This document shows positions 24,776-32,402 of a stretch of 32,402 nucleotides of DNA, piece by piece. This DNA comes from Actinokineospora spheciospongiae (GTDB taxonomy: Bacteria > Actinomycetota > Actinomycetes > Mycobacteriales > Pseudonocardiaceae), in NCBI RefSeq assembly GCF_000564855.1, contig NZ_AYXG01000216.1:1-32402 (forward strand). The letters are read 5' to 3'. Under the pieces are notes generated by a model. It saw nothing but the letters and a program-made list of their open reading frames with translations. It was not told the DNA's origin and did no database searches. How positions within the stretch are numbered: position 1 is the stretch's first letter; every line of letters starts with the position of its first letter. A program made the position numbers and the translations under genes.

Positions 24776-25183
24776 ATGCGGATCGTGTGCTTCGTCCTCG
24801 GCGTGCTGTGCCTGCTCGGCTCGGCCGGATTTGTCGCCCTCGGCACCCTCAACCTCGACGGCGGCGGGAGTTCCAGCCGTCCCGCCACGTCGAACTTCCG
24901 GGTGCAGGGGGTGGTCGTCCACGACGAGCCCAACCTGGACGACTTCGGGCCCGCCACGACGCTCGCGGGGGTCCTGGCGGTCGCGGGTGTCGCGTGGATG
25001 GTCGGGGCCGTGGCGTTCGCGCCCGGGCGGGCGGCCGCCGCGCCGCAGCAGCAGTGGCAGGCGCCGCAGTACGGGCCGCCGCAGCAGTACCCGCCGTCCG
25101 GTCCGGTCCCCCAGCAGGCACCGCCCCAGCAGCAGGCGTACCCGCCGCAGGCCCACGGGCAGCAGCCGCCGCAGTCGGGCTGA
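24776..25183 (+). CDS. Small membrane protein with Pro/Gln-rich tail
   Basis: This encodes 135 residues. There are two hydrophobic helices at about 3-24 (IVCFVLGVLCLLGSAGFVALG) and 62-84 (TTLAGVLAVAGVAWMVGAVAF), with a short extracytoplasmic loop between them. A low-complexity tail rich in Pro, Gln, Tyr and Gly follows (APQYGPPQQYPPSGPVPQQ and on). Such tails are common in actinobacterial membrane proteins with cytoplasmic interaction roles. The family is unknown. AGGGTGG lies upstream of the ATG. The gene is flanked by a terminator on the left and the nuclease gene on the right (210 bp). Confidence 0.75.
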   Translation: MRIVCFVLGVLCLLGSAGFVALGTLNLDGGGSSSRPATSNFRVQGVVVHDEPNLDDFGPATTLAGVLAVAGVAWMVGAVAFAPGRAAAAPQQQWQAPQYGPPQQYPPSGPVPQQAPPQQQAYPPQAHGQQPPQSG

Positions 25184-25393
25184 ACGGGGACCGTACCGGG
25201 TACCGGGGGCGTTCGCGGGTACCGGTGTGGGCCGGTCGGCGGAATCCCGGGGAACACCAGGTGACATGCGGGGTGCGGGCGGTGGTTCGCGGTAACGCGG
25301 TCCTCGCCGCCCACGACGCCCATGCGGGTGACGCCCGGCCCACTGGCGGTCGGGGGTCGCCGCAGGTCCGGTCCCCCGCCGCTTGGAGCACCT

Positions 25394-28300
25394 TTGCGAC
25401 TCCGCAGAACCCGACCACCGAGGCCGTTGACGGTCGCGCTGGTCACCGCCGTCGCGGTCGTACCCTCGATCGCCGTCCTGGCCGCGCAGCCCGCGTCCGC
25501 CGCCCCCTTCACCCCCGGCGACCTGGTCGTCCTGCGCGTGGGCACCGGTGAGGCCGCCCTCGGCAACACCGCCACCGCCACCTTCCTGGACGAGTACACC
25601 GCGACCGGCACCCTGGTCCGGTCCACCCCGCTCCCCACGGCCACCGCCGGTGCGAACCGCAGGGTGACCCTCAGCGGCAGCGCCACCTCCGAGGGCGCCC
25701 TGTCCCTCTCCCAGGACGGCCGCCACCTGACCCTCGGCGGCTACGACGCGGCCCCCGGCACGGCGGGTGTCGCGAGCACCACGACCGCCTCGGTGAACCG
25801 CGTGGTCGCCCGCGTGGCCGGTGACGGCACCGTGGACAGCTCCACCGCGGTCACCGACGCGTTCAGCGGCAACAACATCCGCGGTGCCACCTCCGCCGAC
25901 GGGGGCGGGCACTGGGCCGTGGGCGCCAACGGCGGCGTGCGGTACGTCCCGCACGGCGGCGGCGCGAGCACCCAGCTCGCCGCCTCCCCCACCAACATCC
26001 GCACGGTGACGGCGGCGGGCGGTCAGCTCTTCTTCGCCACCGGCAGCGGCACCACCGGCGTCTACACCCTCGGCGCGGGCCAGCCGACCACCGCGGGGCA
26101 GACCGCGACCCTGGTCGCGGCGGCGCCGAGCCCGTACGGGGTCGTCGCGCTCGACCGCGACCCGGCTGTGCCCGGGGTGGACACCCTCTACGTCGCCGAC
26201 GACTCCGCCGCCCCCGGTGGCGGTGTCCTCAAGTTCTCCTCGGACGGCACCGCCTGGACCGCGCAGGGTTCGTTCCGGCCGAACGGCAGCGGCGCGCGCG
26301 GCATCACCGGGCAGGTGACCCCGTCTGGTGTGACGCTGTTCGCCACCACCAGCACCGGCACCGGCGCCCTGGTCCGGGTCGACGACTCCGCCGCCCCCGC
26401 CGCCCCGATCGCGGCCACCGGCACCACGCTGCGCACCGGTGCGGCCAACACCGCCCTGCGCGGGGTCGCGTTCGCCCCGGCGGCGGACACCGCCCCGACC
26501 GCGCCGTCGATCACCACCCAGCCAGCCGACGCCACCGCGGGCCCGGGCGGCACCGCCACGCTGACCGTCGCCGCCTCGGGCACCGGTCCGCTGTCCCACC
26601 AGTGGTTCCAGGGTTCGGCGGGTGACCAGTCGACCCCGGTGGGCACCGACAGCGCCTCCTTCACCACCCCGCCGCTGACCGCCAGCACCTCCTACTGGGT
26701 CCGCGTCAGCGGCCCGGGCGGCACCGCGAACAGCCGCACCGCGACCGTGACCGTGTCGACGGCGCCGAACACCGCGCCGTCGATCAGCCCGGTCCCAGTG
26801 CCCGAGCTGGCCGTGACGATCGGTGACCCGGACAACCCGCCCGCGGTCCGCACGGTCGACGTCGCCGACGCGCAGTCCCCGGCGAGCGGCCTGATCACCA
26901 CCGTGACCAGCGCCGACCCCGCCATCGCCACCGGCGGCACCACCGGCACCGGCGCCACCCGCACGCTGGCGGTCAACCCCGTCGGCGTCGGCCACACCAC
27001 GCTGACCGTCACCGTCTCCGACGGAGACCTGACCGCCCAGACCACCTTCCCGGTCTCGGTTTCCGCCGCGCTGCCCGCGGGCACGCACAACCACTACGGC
27101 GGCAGCGACGCCAGCACCGCCGTCGACCTCGGTGGCGGCGCCATGGTCGTCGCCGACGACGAGACCAACGTGCTGCGCGTCTACGACCGCGAGCACTCCC
27201 GCTACCCGGCTTCCTCGTTCGACGTCCGCGCGGCGGGCCTGGCCCTGCGCGACTCCGACGTCACCCGCGAGATCGACATCGAGGCCGCGGCCCGGCGGGG
27301 CGACACCATCTACTGGGTCGGTTCGCAGGGGCAGAACTCCTCGGCCAAGACCCGGCTCAACCGCCAGGAGCTGTTCACCACCACGGTGACCGGCACCGGC
27401 ACGACGGCCACCCTCGCCCTGGGCGGTAGTTACCAGAAGCTGCGCGACGACCTGATCGCCTGGGACAACGCCAACGGCGCCGCGCTCGGCCTGGCCGCCG
27501 CGGCCACCCGCGCCCCCGAGGGCGACGGCGGCCCGACCGGGTTCAACCTGGAGGGCGCCGAGTTCGCCCCGAACGGCGACCTGCTGCTGGCCCTGCGCGG
27601 CCCGGTCACCGTAGACGGCAAGGCGGTCGTGGTCCCGCTGACCAACCCGGCGGCGCTCGTCGCGGCCAACCCGACCACCGGCACCACCGCGACCTTCGGG
27701 TCCGCGCTGCGCTGGGACCTCGGCGGCCGGGGCGTGCGGGAGATCCGCAAGAACGCCGCCAACCAGTACCTCGTCATCGCCGGTCCGTCCGACGGTGGGA
27801 CCGGTGCGGCGGGCGAGTTCAAGCTCTACGGCTGGGACGGCGACGCCACCCACCAGCCGGTGCTCCGCGCGGGTTCGCTCGACGCGGTCGCGGCCACCGG
27901 CAAGCCCGAGGCGATCGTCTCGGTGCCGGACTCGCTCACCGACACCTCCACGATCCAGGTGTTGGCCGACTCCGGCGACACGGTGTTCTACGGCGACGGC
28001 GTGATCGCCAAGGAACTGCCGCTCGCGCAGCGCAAGTCGATCAGCGCGACCGTGACCGTGGGCGCCGCCCCGGCCTGCACCGTCCCGGTGGCCACCATCG
28101 GCTCCGTGCAGGGCAGCACCGACACCAGCCCGAAGGCGGGCCAGTCGGTGACCGTGCGCGGCACCGTCGTCGCCGACCACGAGGGCGCCAGCCCCGCGCT
28201 GCGCGGCTTCCACCTCCAGGACGGCGGCGACGGCGACCCGGCCACCTCGGACGGGATCTTCGTCTTCGACAACGGCGCCGACCTGGTGTCCAACGGCGAC

Positions 28301-31210
28301 GTCGTGGAGGTGAGCGGCCCGGTCTCGGAGTTCCAGGGCCAGACGCAGCTCTCCCCGACCACCGCGAACGTGCGGTCCTGCGGCACCCGGGCGCCGGTCA
28401 CCCCGACCGACGTCACCCTGCCCCGGGCCAGCGCGGCCGACCTGGAGCCGTACGAGGGCATGCTGGTGCGCCTGCACCAGACCCTGACCGTCACCGAGCA
28501 CTTCCAGCTCGGCCGGTTCGGACAGGTCGTGGTCTCCTCCGGCGGCAAGCTGCCGCAGCCGACCTCGATCATCCCCGCCTCCGACGCCGCGGCCGTCGCG
28601 GCGCGGCAGAACGCCAACAACCTCAACCGCCTGATCATCGACGACGCCACCCAGGCGCAGAACCCCGACCCGATCGCCTTCGGCCGCGGCGGCCAACCGC
28701 TGTCGGCGGCGAACACCCTGCGCGGCGGCGACACCGTCACCGACGCCGTCGGCGTGCTGACCTACACCTGGGCGGGCAACGCCGCCTCCGGCAACGCCTA
28801 CCGGCTGCGGCCGATCGGCGCCCTCGGTGGCACGGCCACCTTCGACCCGGTCAACGAGCGGCCCACCAGCCGCCCGGACGTCGGCGCCGGAGCGGTGAAG
28901 ACGGCGGGCGCGAACCTGCTCAACTTCTTCAACACCTACACCGGCTGCCGCTTCGGCACGGCGGGCGGCCCGGCCGACTGCCGCGGCGCGACCAGCGACA
29001 CCGAGTACCAGCGCCAGTTGGCCAAGGAGGTCGAGTCGCTGCGCTTCCTCGACGCCGACGTCACCGGCGTCATGGAGATCGAGAACGACGGCTACGGCCC
29101 GACCAGCGCCATCCAGGCACTGGTCGACGCCCTCAACGCGGCCGACGGCCCCGGCTCCTGGGCGTTCGTCGACGCCGACGCGGCCACCGGCGTGGTCGAC
29201 GTGGCGGGCACCGACGCCATCAAGGTCGCGCTGCTCTACCGCCCGGCCCGGGTGACCCCGGTCGCGGGCGCGACGTTCGTCGACCAGAACCCGGTGTTCG
29301 AGCGGCGCCCGGTCGCGCAGACGTTCCGGACCCCGGCCGGTGCGCGGTTCACCGTCACGGCGAACCACTTCAAGTCCAAGGGCTCCTGCCCCACCACCGG
29401 CCCGGACACCGACCAGGGCGACGGCCAGAGCTGCTGGAACGCCCGGCGCACCCAGCAGGCCAACGAGCTGGCGAACTGGCTCGGCGGCACGGTCGTCCCC
29501 GCCGCCGGTGACCCGGACGTGCTCATCGTCGGCGACCTGAACTCCTACGCGGGCGAGGACCCGATCACCGCCCTGGCGGCGGCCGGGTACACCAACCTGG
29601 CGAAGGAGTACCAGGGCGAGACCACCTACTCGTACGTGTTCGACGGCCAGTGGGGCTACCTCGACCACGCGCTGTCCTCGGCGTCGCTCACCCCGCAGGT
29701 GACCGGCGCGGGGGAGGCCCACCACAACGCGGACGAACCGTCGGTGCTGGACTACAACACCGACTTCAAGACCCCGGGCCAGGTGGCGTCGCTGTACGCG
29801 CCGGACCGCTTCCGCACCAGCGACCACGACCCGGTCCTGGTCGGACTGGACCTGGGCACGGCGGCCGAGGTGTCCGGCGCACCGCGGGCGGGCACGGTCG
29901 GGGCGCCGTACACGCACGGGTTCACCCTGAGCCGCCCGGCCGCCACGACGGTCTCGGCCGGGTCGCTCCCGCCGGGGCTGTCGCTGACCGAGTCCGGCAC
30001 CCTGGTCGGCGTGCCGACCGCGGCGGGCGACTTCGCCTTCACCGTGCGCGCCACCAACGCCTACGGCTCGACGGAGTTCGCCACCTCGCTGCACGTCGAC
30101 CGTGGTGCGGCCACGGTGTCGGTGACGGCCGCACCGTCACCGGTCGCGACCGGTGGTTCGGTGGTACTGACCGCCACGGTGGCAGGCCCGGCGCCGCCCA
30201 CCGGCACGGTCGCGTTCACCGAGGACACCACCACCCTCGGCACGGCGGAACTCGTGGACGGCACGGCGTCGATCACCGTCCCTGCCGCCGTGGGCGGGCA
30301 CCCGGTGACCGCCGCGTACCCGGGCTCCGCCGACCTGCTCCCCGCCACGGGCACCGCCACCTACGACGGCGTGGACCCGGTGGCGCTGTCGGGCACCCTG
30401 CCGGACGGCAAGGTCGGCACCGCGTACTCGGCGACCGTCCCGCACACCGGTGGCGAACCGGTGGCGCTGTCGGTCACGGCGGGCACCCTGCCGCCGGGCC
30501 TGACCCTGTCCCCGGCCGGTGCCCTGTCCGGCACGCCCACGACCGCGGGCACGCACGCGTTCACCGTGACCGCCACCAACGCGGTGTCGGGCACCAGCCG
30601 CGAGTACTCGGTCGTGGTGGCCCCCGCCACGACGACCACCGTGGTCACCTCCTCGGCGAACCCGTCGGTCGTCGGTGCCGCGGTGCGGTTCACCGCCACC
30701 GTCTCCGGCGCGACCGGGGGCACCGTCCAATTCGCGGTGGACGGGCGGGCGTTCGGCAGGCCGGTGCCGGTGGTCGGCGGCAAGGCGGTGTCGGAGCCGA
30801 TCTCCGCGTTGGGCCTCGGCGCGCACCCGGTGACCGCCGCGTACTCGGGTTCCACACCGAGCACGGGCGCGCTCACCCAGTCCGTGCAGGTCGGCGTGAA
30901 GGTGCTGGCCCCGGGCGCCACGGCCCAGGCGGGCGCGGTCGTGCCGATCCGCTTCCAGCTCACCGACGCGTCGGGCAGGCCCCTGCCGCTCACCTCGATC
31001 CTGCTGCTGCTCAGCGGCCGGGTCACGGTGTCGGCGTCGGGCGCGCAGTCCCTCGCGGCGGCCCAGCCGGTGTACGACCTGTCCACCAACACGTTCGTGC
31101 TGCCGTGGAAGACGGCGAAGAAGCCGACCGGACCGGTGACCGTGTCGATCAAGGTCACCTTCCCCGGGGTGCCGGACCAGGTGGTCCCGGTGCCGGTCGT
31201 GCTGAAGTAG
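25394..31210 (+). CDS. Secreted ExeM/NucH-type endonuclease with Ig-like modules
   Basis: This encodes about 1938 residues. The order is: signal peptide to about 36 (QPASA); beta-rich region of unknown fold (37-370); Ig-like domain (370-455); cadherin-like stretch (456-560); DUF3616-like region (562-890, GFNLEGAEFAPNGDLLLALRGP); OB-fold (893-1000); and endonuclease/exonuclease/phosphatase domain (about 1165-1485). That domain has NFFNTYTG, MEIEND near 1227, ANHFKSKG near 1324, VGDLNSYAGED near 1380 and TSDHDPVLVGL near 1477. Alternating He_PIG and Big_3_5 Ig-like repeats follow, and a C-terminal domain (1836-1938). It should degrade extracellular DNA. The TTG start has GGAG 5 nt upstream and begins the signal peptide; an ATG at 25322 without a ribosome-binding site is the alternative. 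No sortase signal is visible. Confidence 0.9.
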   Translation: MRLRRTRPPRPLTVALVTAVAVVPSIAVLAAQPASAAPFTPGDLVVLRVGTGEAALGNTATATFLDEYTATGTLVRSTPLPTATAGANRRVTLSGSATSEGALSLSQDGRHLTLGGYDAAPGTAGVASTTTASVNRVVARVAGDGTVDSSTAVTDAFSGNNIRGATSADGGGHWAVGANGGVRYVPHGGGASTQLAASPTNIRTVTAAGGQLFFATGSGTTGVYTLGAGQPTTAGQTATLVAAAPSPYGVVALDRDPAVPGVDTLYVADDSAAPGGGVLKFSSDGTAWTAQGSFRPNGSGARGITGQVTPSGVTLFATTSTGTGALVRVDDSAAPAAPIAATGTTLRTGAANTALRGVAFAPAADTAPTAPSITTQPADATAGPGGTATLTVAASGTGPLSHQWFQGSAGDQSTPVGTDSASFTTPPLTASTSYWVRVSGPGGTANSRTATVTVSTAPNTAPSISPVPVPELAVTIGDPDNPPAVRTVDVADAQSPASGLITTVTSADPAIATGGTTGTGATRTLAVNPVGVGHTTLTVTVSDGDLTAQTTFPVSVSAALPAGTHNHYGGSDASTAVDLGGGAMVVADDETNVLRVYDREHSRYPASSFDVRAAGLALRDSDVTREIDIEAAARRGDTIYWVGSQGQNSSAKTRLNRQELFTTTVTGTGTTATLALGGSYQKLRDDLIAWDNANGAALGLAAAATRAPEGDGGPTGFNLEGAEFAPNGDLLLALRGPVTVDGKAVVVPLTNPAALVAANPTTGTTATFGSALRWDLGGRGVREIRKNAANQYLVIAGPSDGGTGAAGEFKLYGWDGDATHQPVLRAGSLDAVAATGKPEAIVSVPDSLTDTSTIQVLADSGDTVFYGDGVIAKELPLAQRKSISATVTVGAAPACTVPVATIGSVQGSTDTSPKAGQSVTVRGTVVADHEGASPALRGFHLQDGGDGDPATSDGIFVFDNGADLVSNGDVVEVSGPVSEFQGQTQLSPTTANVRSCGTRAPVTPTDVTLPRASAADLEPYEGMLVRLHQTLTVTEHFQLGRFGQVVVSSGGKLPQPTSIIPASDAAAVAARQNANNLNRLIIDDATQAQNPDPIAFGRGGQPLSAANTLRGGDTVTDAVGVLTYTWAGNAASGNAYRLRPIGALGGTATFDPVNERPTSRPDVGAGAVKTAGANLLNFFNTYTGCRFGTAGGPADCRGATSDTEYQRQLAKEVESLRFLDADVTGVMEIENDGYGPTSAIQALVDALNAADGPGSWAFVDADAATGVVDVAGTDAIKVALLYRPARVTPVAGATFVDQNPVFERRPVAQTFRTPAGARFTVTANHFKSKGSCPTTGPDTDQGDGQSCWNARRTQQANELANWLGGTVVPAAGDPDVLIVGDLNSYAGEDPITALAAAGYTNLAKEYQGETTYSYVFDGQWGYLDHALSSASLTPQVTGAGEAHHNADEPSVLDYNTDFKTPGQVASLYAPDRFRTSDHDPVLVGLDLGTAAEVSGAPRAGTVGAPYTHGFTLSRPAATTVSAGSLPPGLSLTESGTLVGVPTAAGDFAFTVRATNAYGSTEFATSLHVDRGAATVSVTAAPSPVATGGSVVLTATVAGPAPPTGTVAFTEDTTTLGTAELVDGTASITVPAAVGGHPVTAAYPGSADLLPATGTATYDGVDPVALSGTLPDGKVGTAYSATVPHTGGEPVALSVTAGTLPPGLTLSPAGALSGTPTTAGTHAFTVTATNAVSGTSREYSVVVAPATTTTVVTSSANPSVVGAAVRFTATVSGATGGTVQFAVDGRAFGRPVPVVGGKAVSEPISALGLGAHPVTAAYSGSTPSTGALTQSVQVGVKVLAPGATAQAGAVVPIRFQLTDASGRPLPLTSILLLLSGRVTVSASGAQSLAAAQPVYDLSTNTFVLPWKTAKKPTGPVTVSIKVTFPGVPDQVVPVPVVLK

Positions 31211-31225
31211 GAACGGGCTGACGAA

Positions 31226-31258
31226 GAGGACCCCGGCGCGGACCGTGCCGGGGTCCTC
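31226..31258 (+). terminator. Strong hairpin terminator after the nuclease gene
   Basis: GAGGACCCCGGC and GCCGGGGTCCTC form a 12-bp perfect stem with a 9-nt loop, 15 bp after the stop, followed by a pyrimidine run (CCTCTTCT). It can serve both convergent genes. Confidence 0.8.
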
Positions 31259-31282
31259 CCTCTTCTACGACGGCGCGGGAAG

Positions 31283-32107
31283 TCAGGCCGTGTTGTGGAT
31301 CAGTTCGTCGGCCAGCCAGTTCAACTCGGTGAGGTCGCGCGCGGACCCCTTCGCCGACGGCCCCCACACCCCGTCGGGCTCGACGTCCTGGACGCTCATC
31401 CGCACCAACCGGTCCCCGATCCCGGCGAGCCCACCACCGGCCACCGCGTCGGCCCGCGTGTGCACCACCCGCTCCCGCAACCGCCGCGACACCGCGTGCC
31501 CCAGCGCGGTCCTCGGATCGCTCCCGAGCCTGCCGCGCCGCGCGGCCAGCAGGACCACCGGCACCGCGAACAACCCCGCCACCCCCACCGCGGCGAACGT
31601 CCCGTCCAGAGCCCGCCTGTCCACAAGGTACAGAACAGCGACCGAGGTGCCGCAGAGCAGAACCGCCCACTGCAGGATCGCCCAGTGCCGCCGCCACCCA
31701 CCGCCCACCACCAGCCCCCGCTCCTGGAACGTCCGGTACACCACCAGGAACGGCCGCTTCTCCACCAGCACAGCCGCCAACCGCAAACTCGACAACCGCA
31801 CCCCACGCCCCACCGAATCCACCACGGCCCGCTCCATCCCCGACAGAGTCCCGCCCCGACCCGCCCGGCTGATCACCCCGCCCCGGGCCCGCAGCACCCC
31901 GCGCTCCAACAACCCCACGATCACGGTGTCCACCGCCCGCCGGGGACCGCCGGTGAGCAACCCCACGGAGAACGCGCTCCACTCGTCCCCGGCGGCGATC
32001 CGGTCCCCGTGCTGGGCCGCTCGGGAGCGGTCGTGGGCGTGCAGGAGCAGCGGGACGGCGACGACCAGCGCGAACGCTCCCGCCCAGGCCCACCCCAGCC
32101 CACCCAT
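31283..32107 (-). CDS. TIGR04222-like membrane protein
   Basis: This encodes 274 residues. An N-terminal membrane helix (AWAGAFALVVAVPLLLHAH, about 6-25) is followed by the segment EWSAFSVGLLTGGPRRAVDTVIVGLLERGVLRARGG, which I associate with TIGR04222 proteins (unknown function, actinobacteria). Two more helices lie at about 143-160 and 168-188. The C-terminus is soluble. In related proteins a Cys- or Gly-rich tail is usual; here the tail is charged (VEPDGVWGPSAKGSARDL). The ATG sits 6 nt after TAGCCT with only a weak G-run between, so a leaderless transcript is likely. It converges on the nuclease gene. Confidence 0.75.
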   Translation of the reverse strand: MGGLGWAWAGAFALVVAVPLLLHAHDRSRAAQHGDRIAAGDEWSAFSVGLLTGGPRRAVDTVIVGLLERGVLRARGGVISRAGRGGTLSGMERAVVDSVGRGVRLSSLRLAAVLVEKRPFLVVYRTFQERGLVVGGGWRRHWAILQWAVLLCGTSVAVLYLVDRRALDGTFAAVGVAGLFAVPVVLLAARRGRLGSDPRTALGHAVSRRLRERVVHTRADAVAGGGLAGIGDRLVRMSVQDVEPDGVWGPSAKGSARDLTELNWLADELIHNTA

Positions 32108-32113
32108 GCCCCC

Positions 32114-32119
32114 AGGCTA
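32114..32119 (-). promoter_or_regulatory. -10 box for the TIGR04222-like gene (leaderless type)
   Basis: TAGCCT on the minus strand ends 6 nt before the ATG, the same spacing as before the acyl-CoA dehydrogenase and MarR genes. The surrounding GGCTAGCCT resembles half of the iron box at 15811, but the flanks do not extend the match. Confidence 0.45.
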
Positions 32120-32281
32120 GCCGGCGGGGCGGGCGGGATGGAGGTTGATCACCCCGATGGCCGATTCCCCGGTGCTGTGCGCTCCTGGGGCGTTCAGCGA
32201 GCTGTGGTGCCCGGGTGGGCTTTGCCGTGTCCGTGTCGCAGAGTGCCGGTCCGGTTGCTCAGCCGTGCCTGTGTCCTTCAA

Positions 32282-32385
32282 AGCCCGGGGTTTTGTTGTG
32301 GGTGTCCGGCTGGGTGGCTGTGCTCTGTTCTGGAGCCCGGGGTTTTGGTGGTGGTGCCCGGCTGGGTGGATGTGTTTGGCCGGGG
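32282..32385. repeat. Two copies of a 52-bp degenerate repeat
   Basis: The 14-mer AGCCCGGGGTTTTG starts at 32282 and at 32334, and CCGGCTGGGTGG recurs 52 bp apart in the same register. The units differ mainly at their right ends. The rest of the 295-bp gap from 32108 to the edge shows no gene I can support; the array may continue beyond the window. Confidence 0.6.
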
Positions 32386-32402
32386 CCCCTATGGCGATCA
32401 TG

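Noticed and set aside
24563-30094. 1843-codon open frame on the minus strand opposite the nuclease gene
   Set aside because: Antisense shadow of a GC-biased gene. The translation is Arg/Gly/Val-rich with no domain, while the plus strand encodes clear nuclease motifs.
32117-32401. 94-codon minus-strand open frame at the right edge
   Set aside because: The translation is low-complexity Pro/His/Arg, there is no ribosome-binding site, and it runs through the 52-bp repeat.

Overview
The window is about 32.4 kb of very GC-rich DNA with strongly GC-biased third codon positions. The gene content points to an actinomycete, most likely Pseudonocardiales (Actinokineospora, Saccharothrix or Lentzea relatives). 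Supporting genes are a SigC-type ECF sigma factor, a DUF3040 protein, an LCP cell-wall ligase, a group I truncated haemoglobin, a TIGR04222-like protein and a MAB_1171c-type membrane protein. The genus call is inference. I saw no tRNA, rRNA, CRISPR array, transposase or phage gene. The region looks like ordinary chromosome made of many short transcription units.

Left part (1-5.6 kb): a 66-bp-period non-coding tandem repeat lies at the edge. Four minus-strand genes follow: a FAD/NAD(P)-binding protein, an alpha/beta hydrolase, a CPYC thioredoxin-reductase-like flavoprotein and an LCP ligase. A self-regulated MarR-MFS efflux operon (5.8-7.5 kb) starts from a 24-bp palindrome and an apparently leaderless promoter.

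7.5-11.2 kb: a divergent metal-type membrane locus. On the minus strand, a cupredoxin-like lipoprotein, a polytopic membrane protein and a 52-residue membrane protein are joined by 4-nt overlaps. On the plus strand is a 609-residue, histidine-containing membrane protein. A 17-bp palindrome lies between them.

11.4-17.6 kb: a DUF3040 protein, a secreted proteinase-K-like protease, a proline-rich coiled-coil membrane protein and a cysteine hydrolase. Next comes an acyl-CoA dehydrogenase with a DtxR/IdeR-type iron box over its promoter. Then come a membrane zf-HC2 (anti-sigma-like) protein divergent from the SigC-type sigma factor, and a small unknown gene. This small gene lies downstream of a GntR/UTRA regulator (17.7-18.4 kb) with an inverted pair of 14-bp operators between them.

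18.5-24.7 kb: a SRPBCC protein, truncated haemoglobin N and an unusual kinase with two kinase-like domains (the first degenerate, the second with Arg in place of the ATP-binding Lys). Then comes a tight cluster of XRE regulator, IrrE/ImmA-type metalloprotease, MAB_1171c-type membrane protein and serine hydrolase. This cluster is my best candidate for an undescribed signalling or defence-like system.

Right part (24.7-32.4 kb): a small proline/glutamine-rich membrane protein and a 1938-residue secreted ExeM/NucH-type nuclease with several Ig-like modules, ending at a strong hairpin. Last are a TIGR04222-like membrane protein with a leaderless-type promoter and a short 52-bp repeat at the edge.

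Two regulatory themes recur. TAnnnT-N6-start (leaderless) promoters occur before the MarR, acyl-CoA dehydrogenase and TIGR04222-like genes. Convergent gene ends overlap or almost touch.
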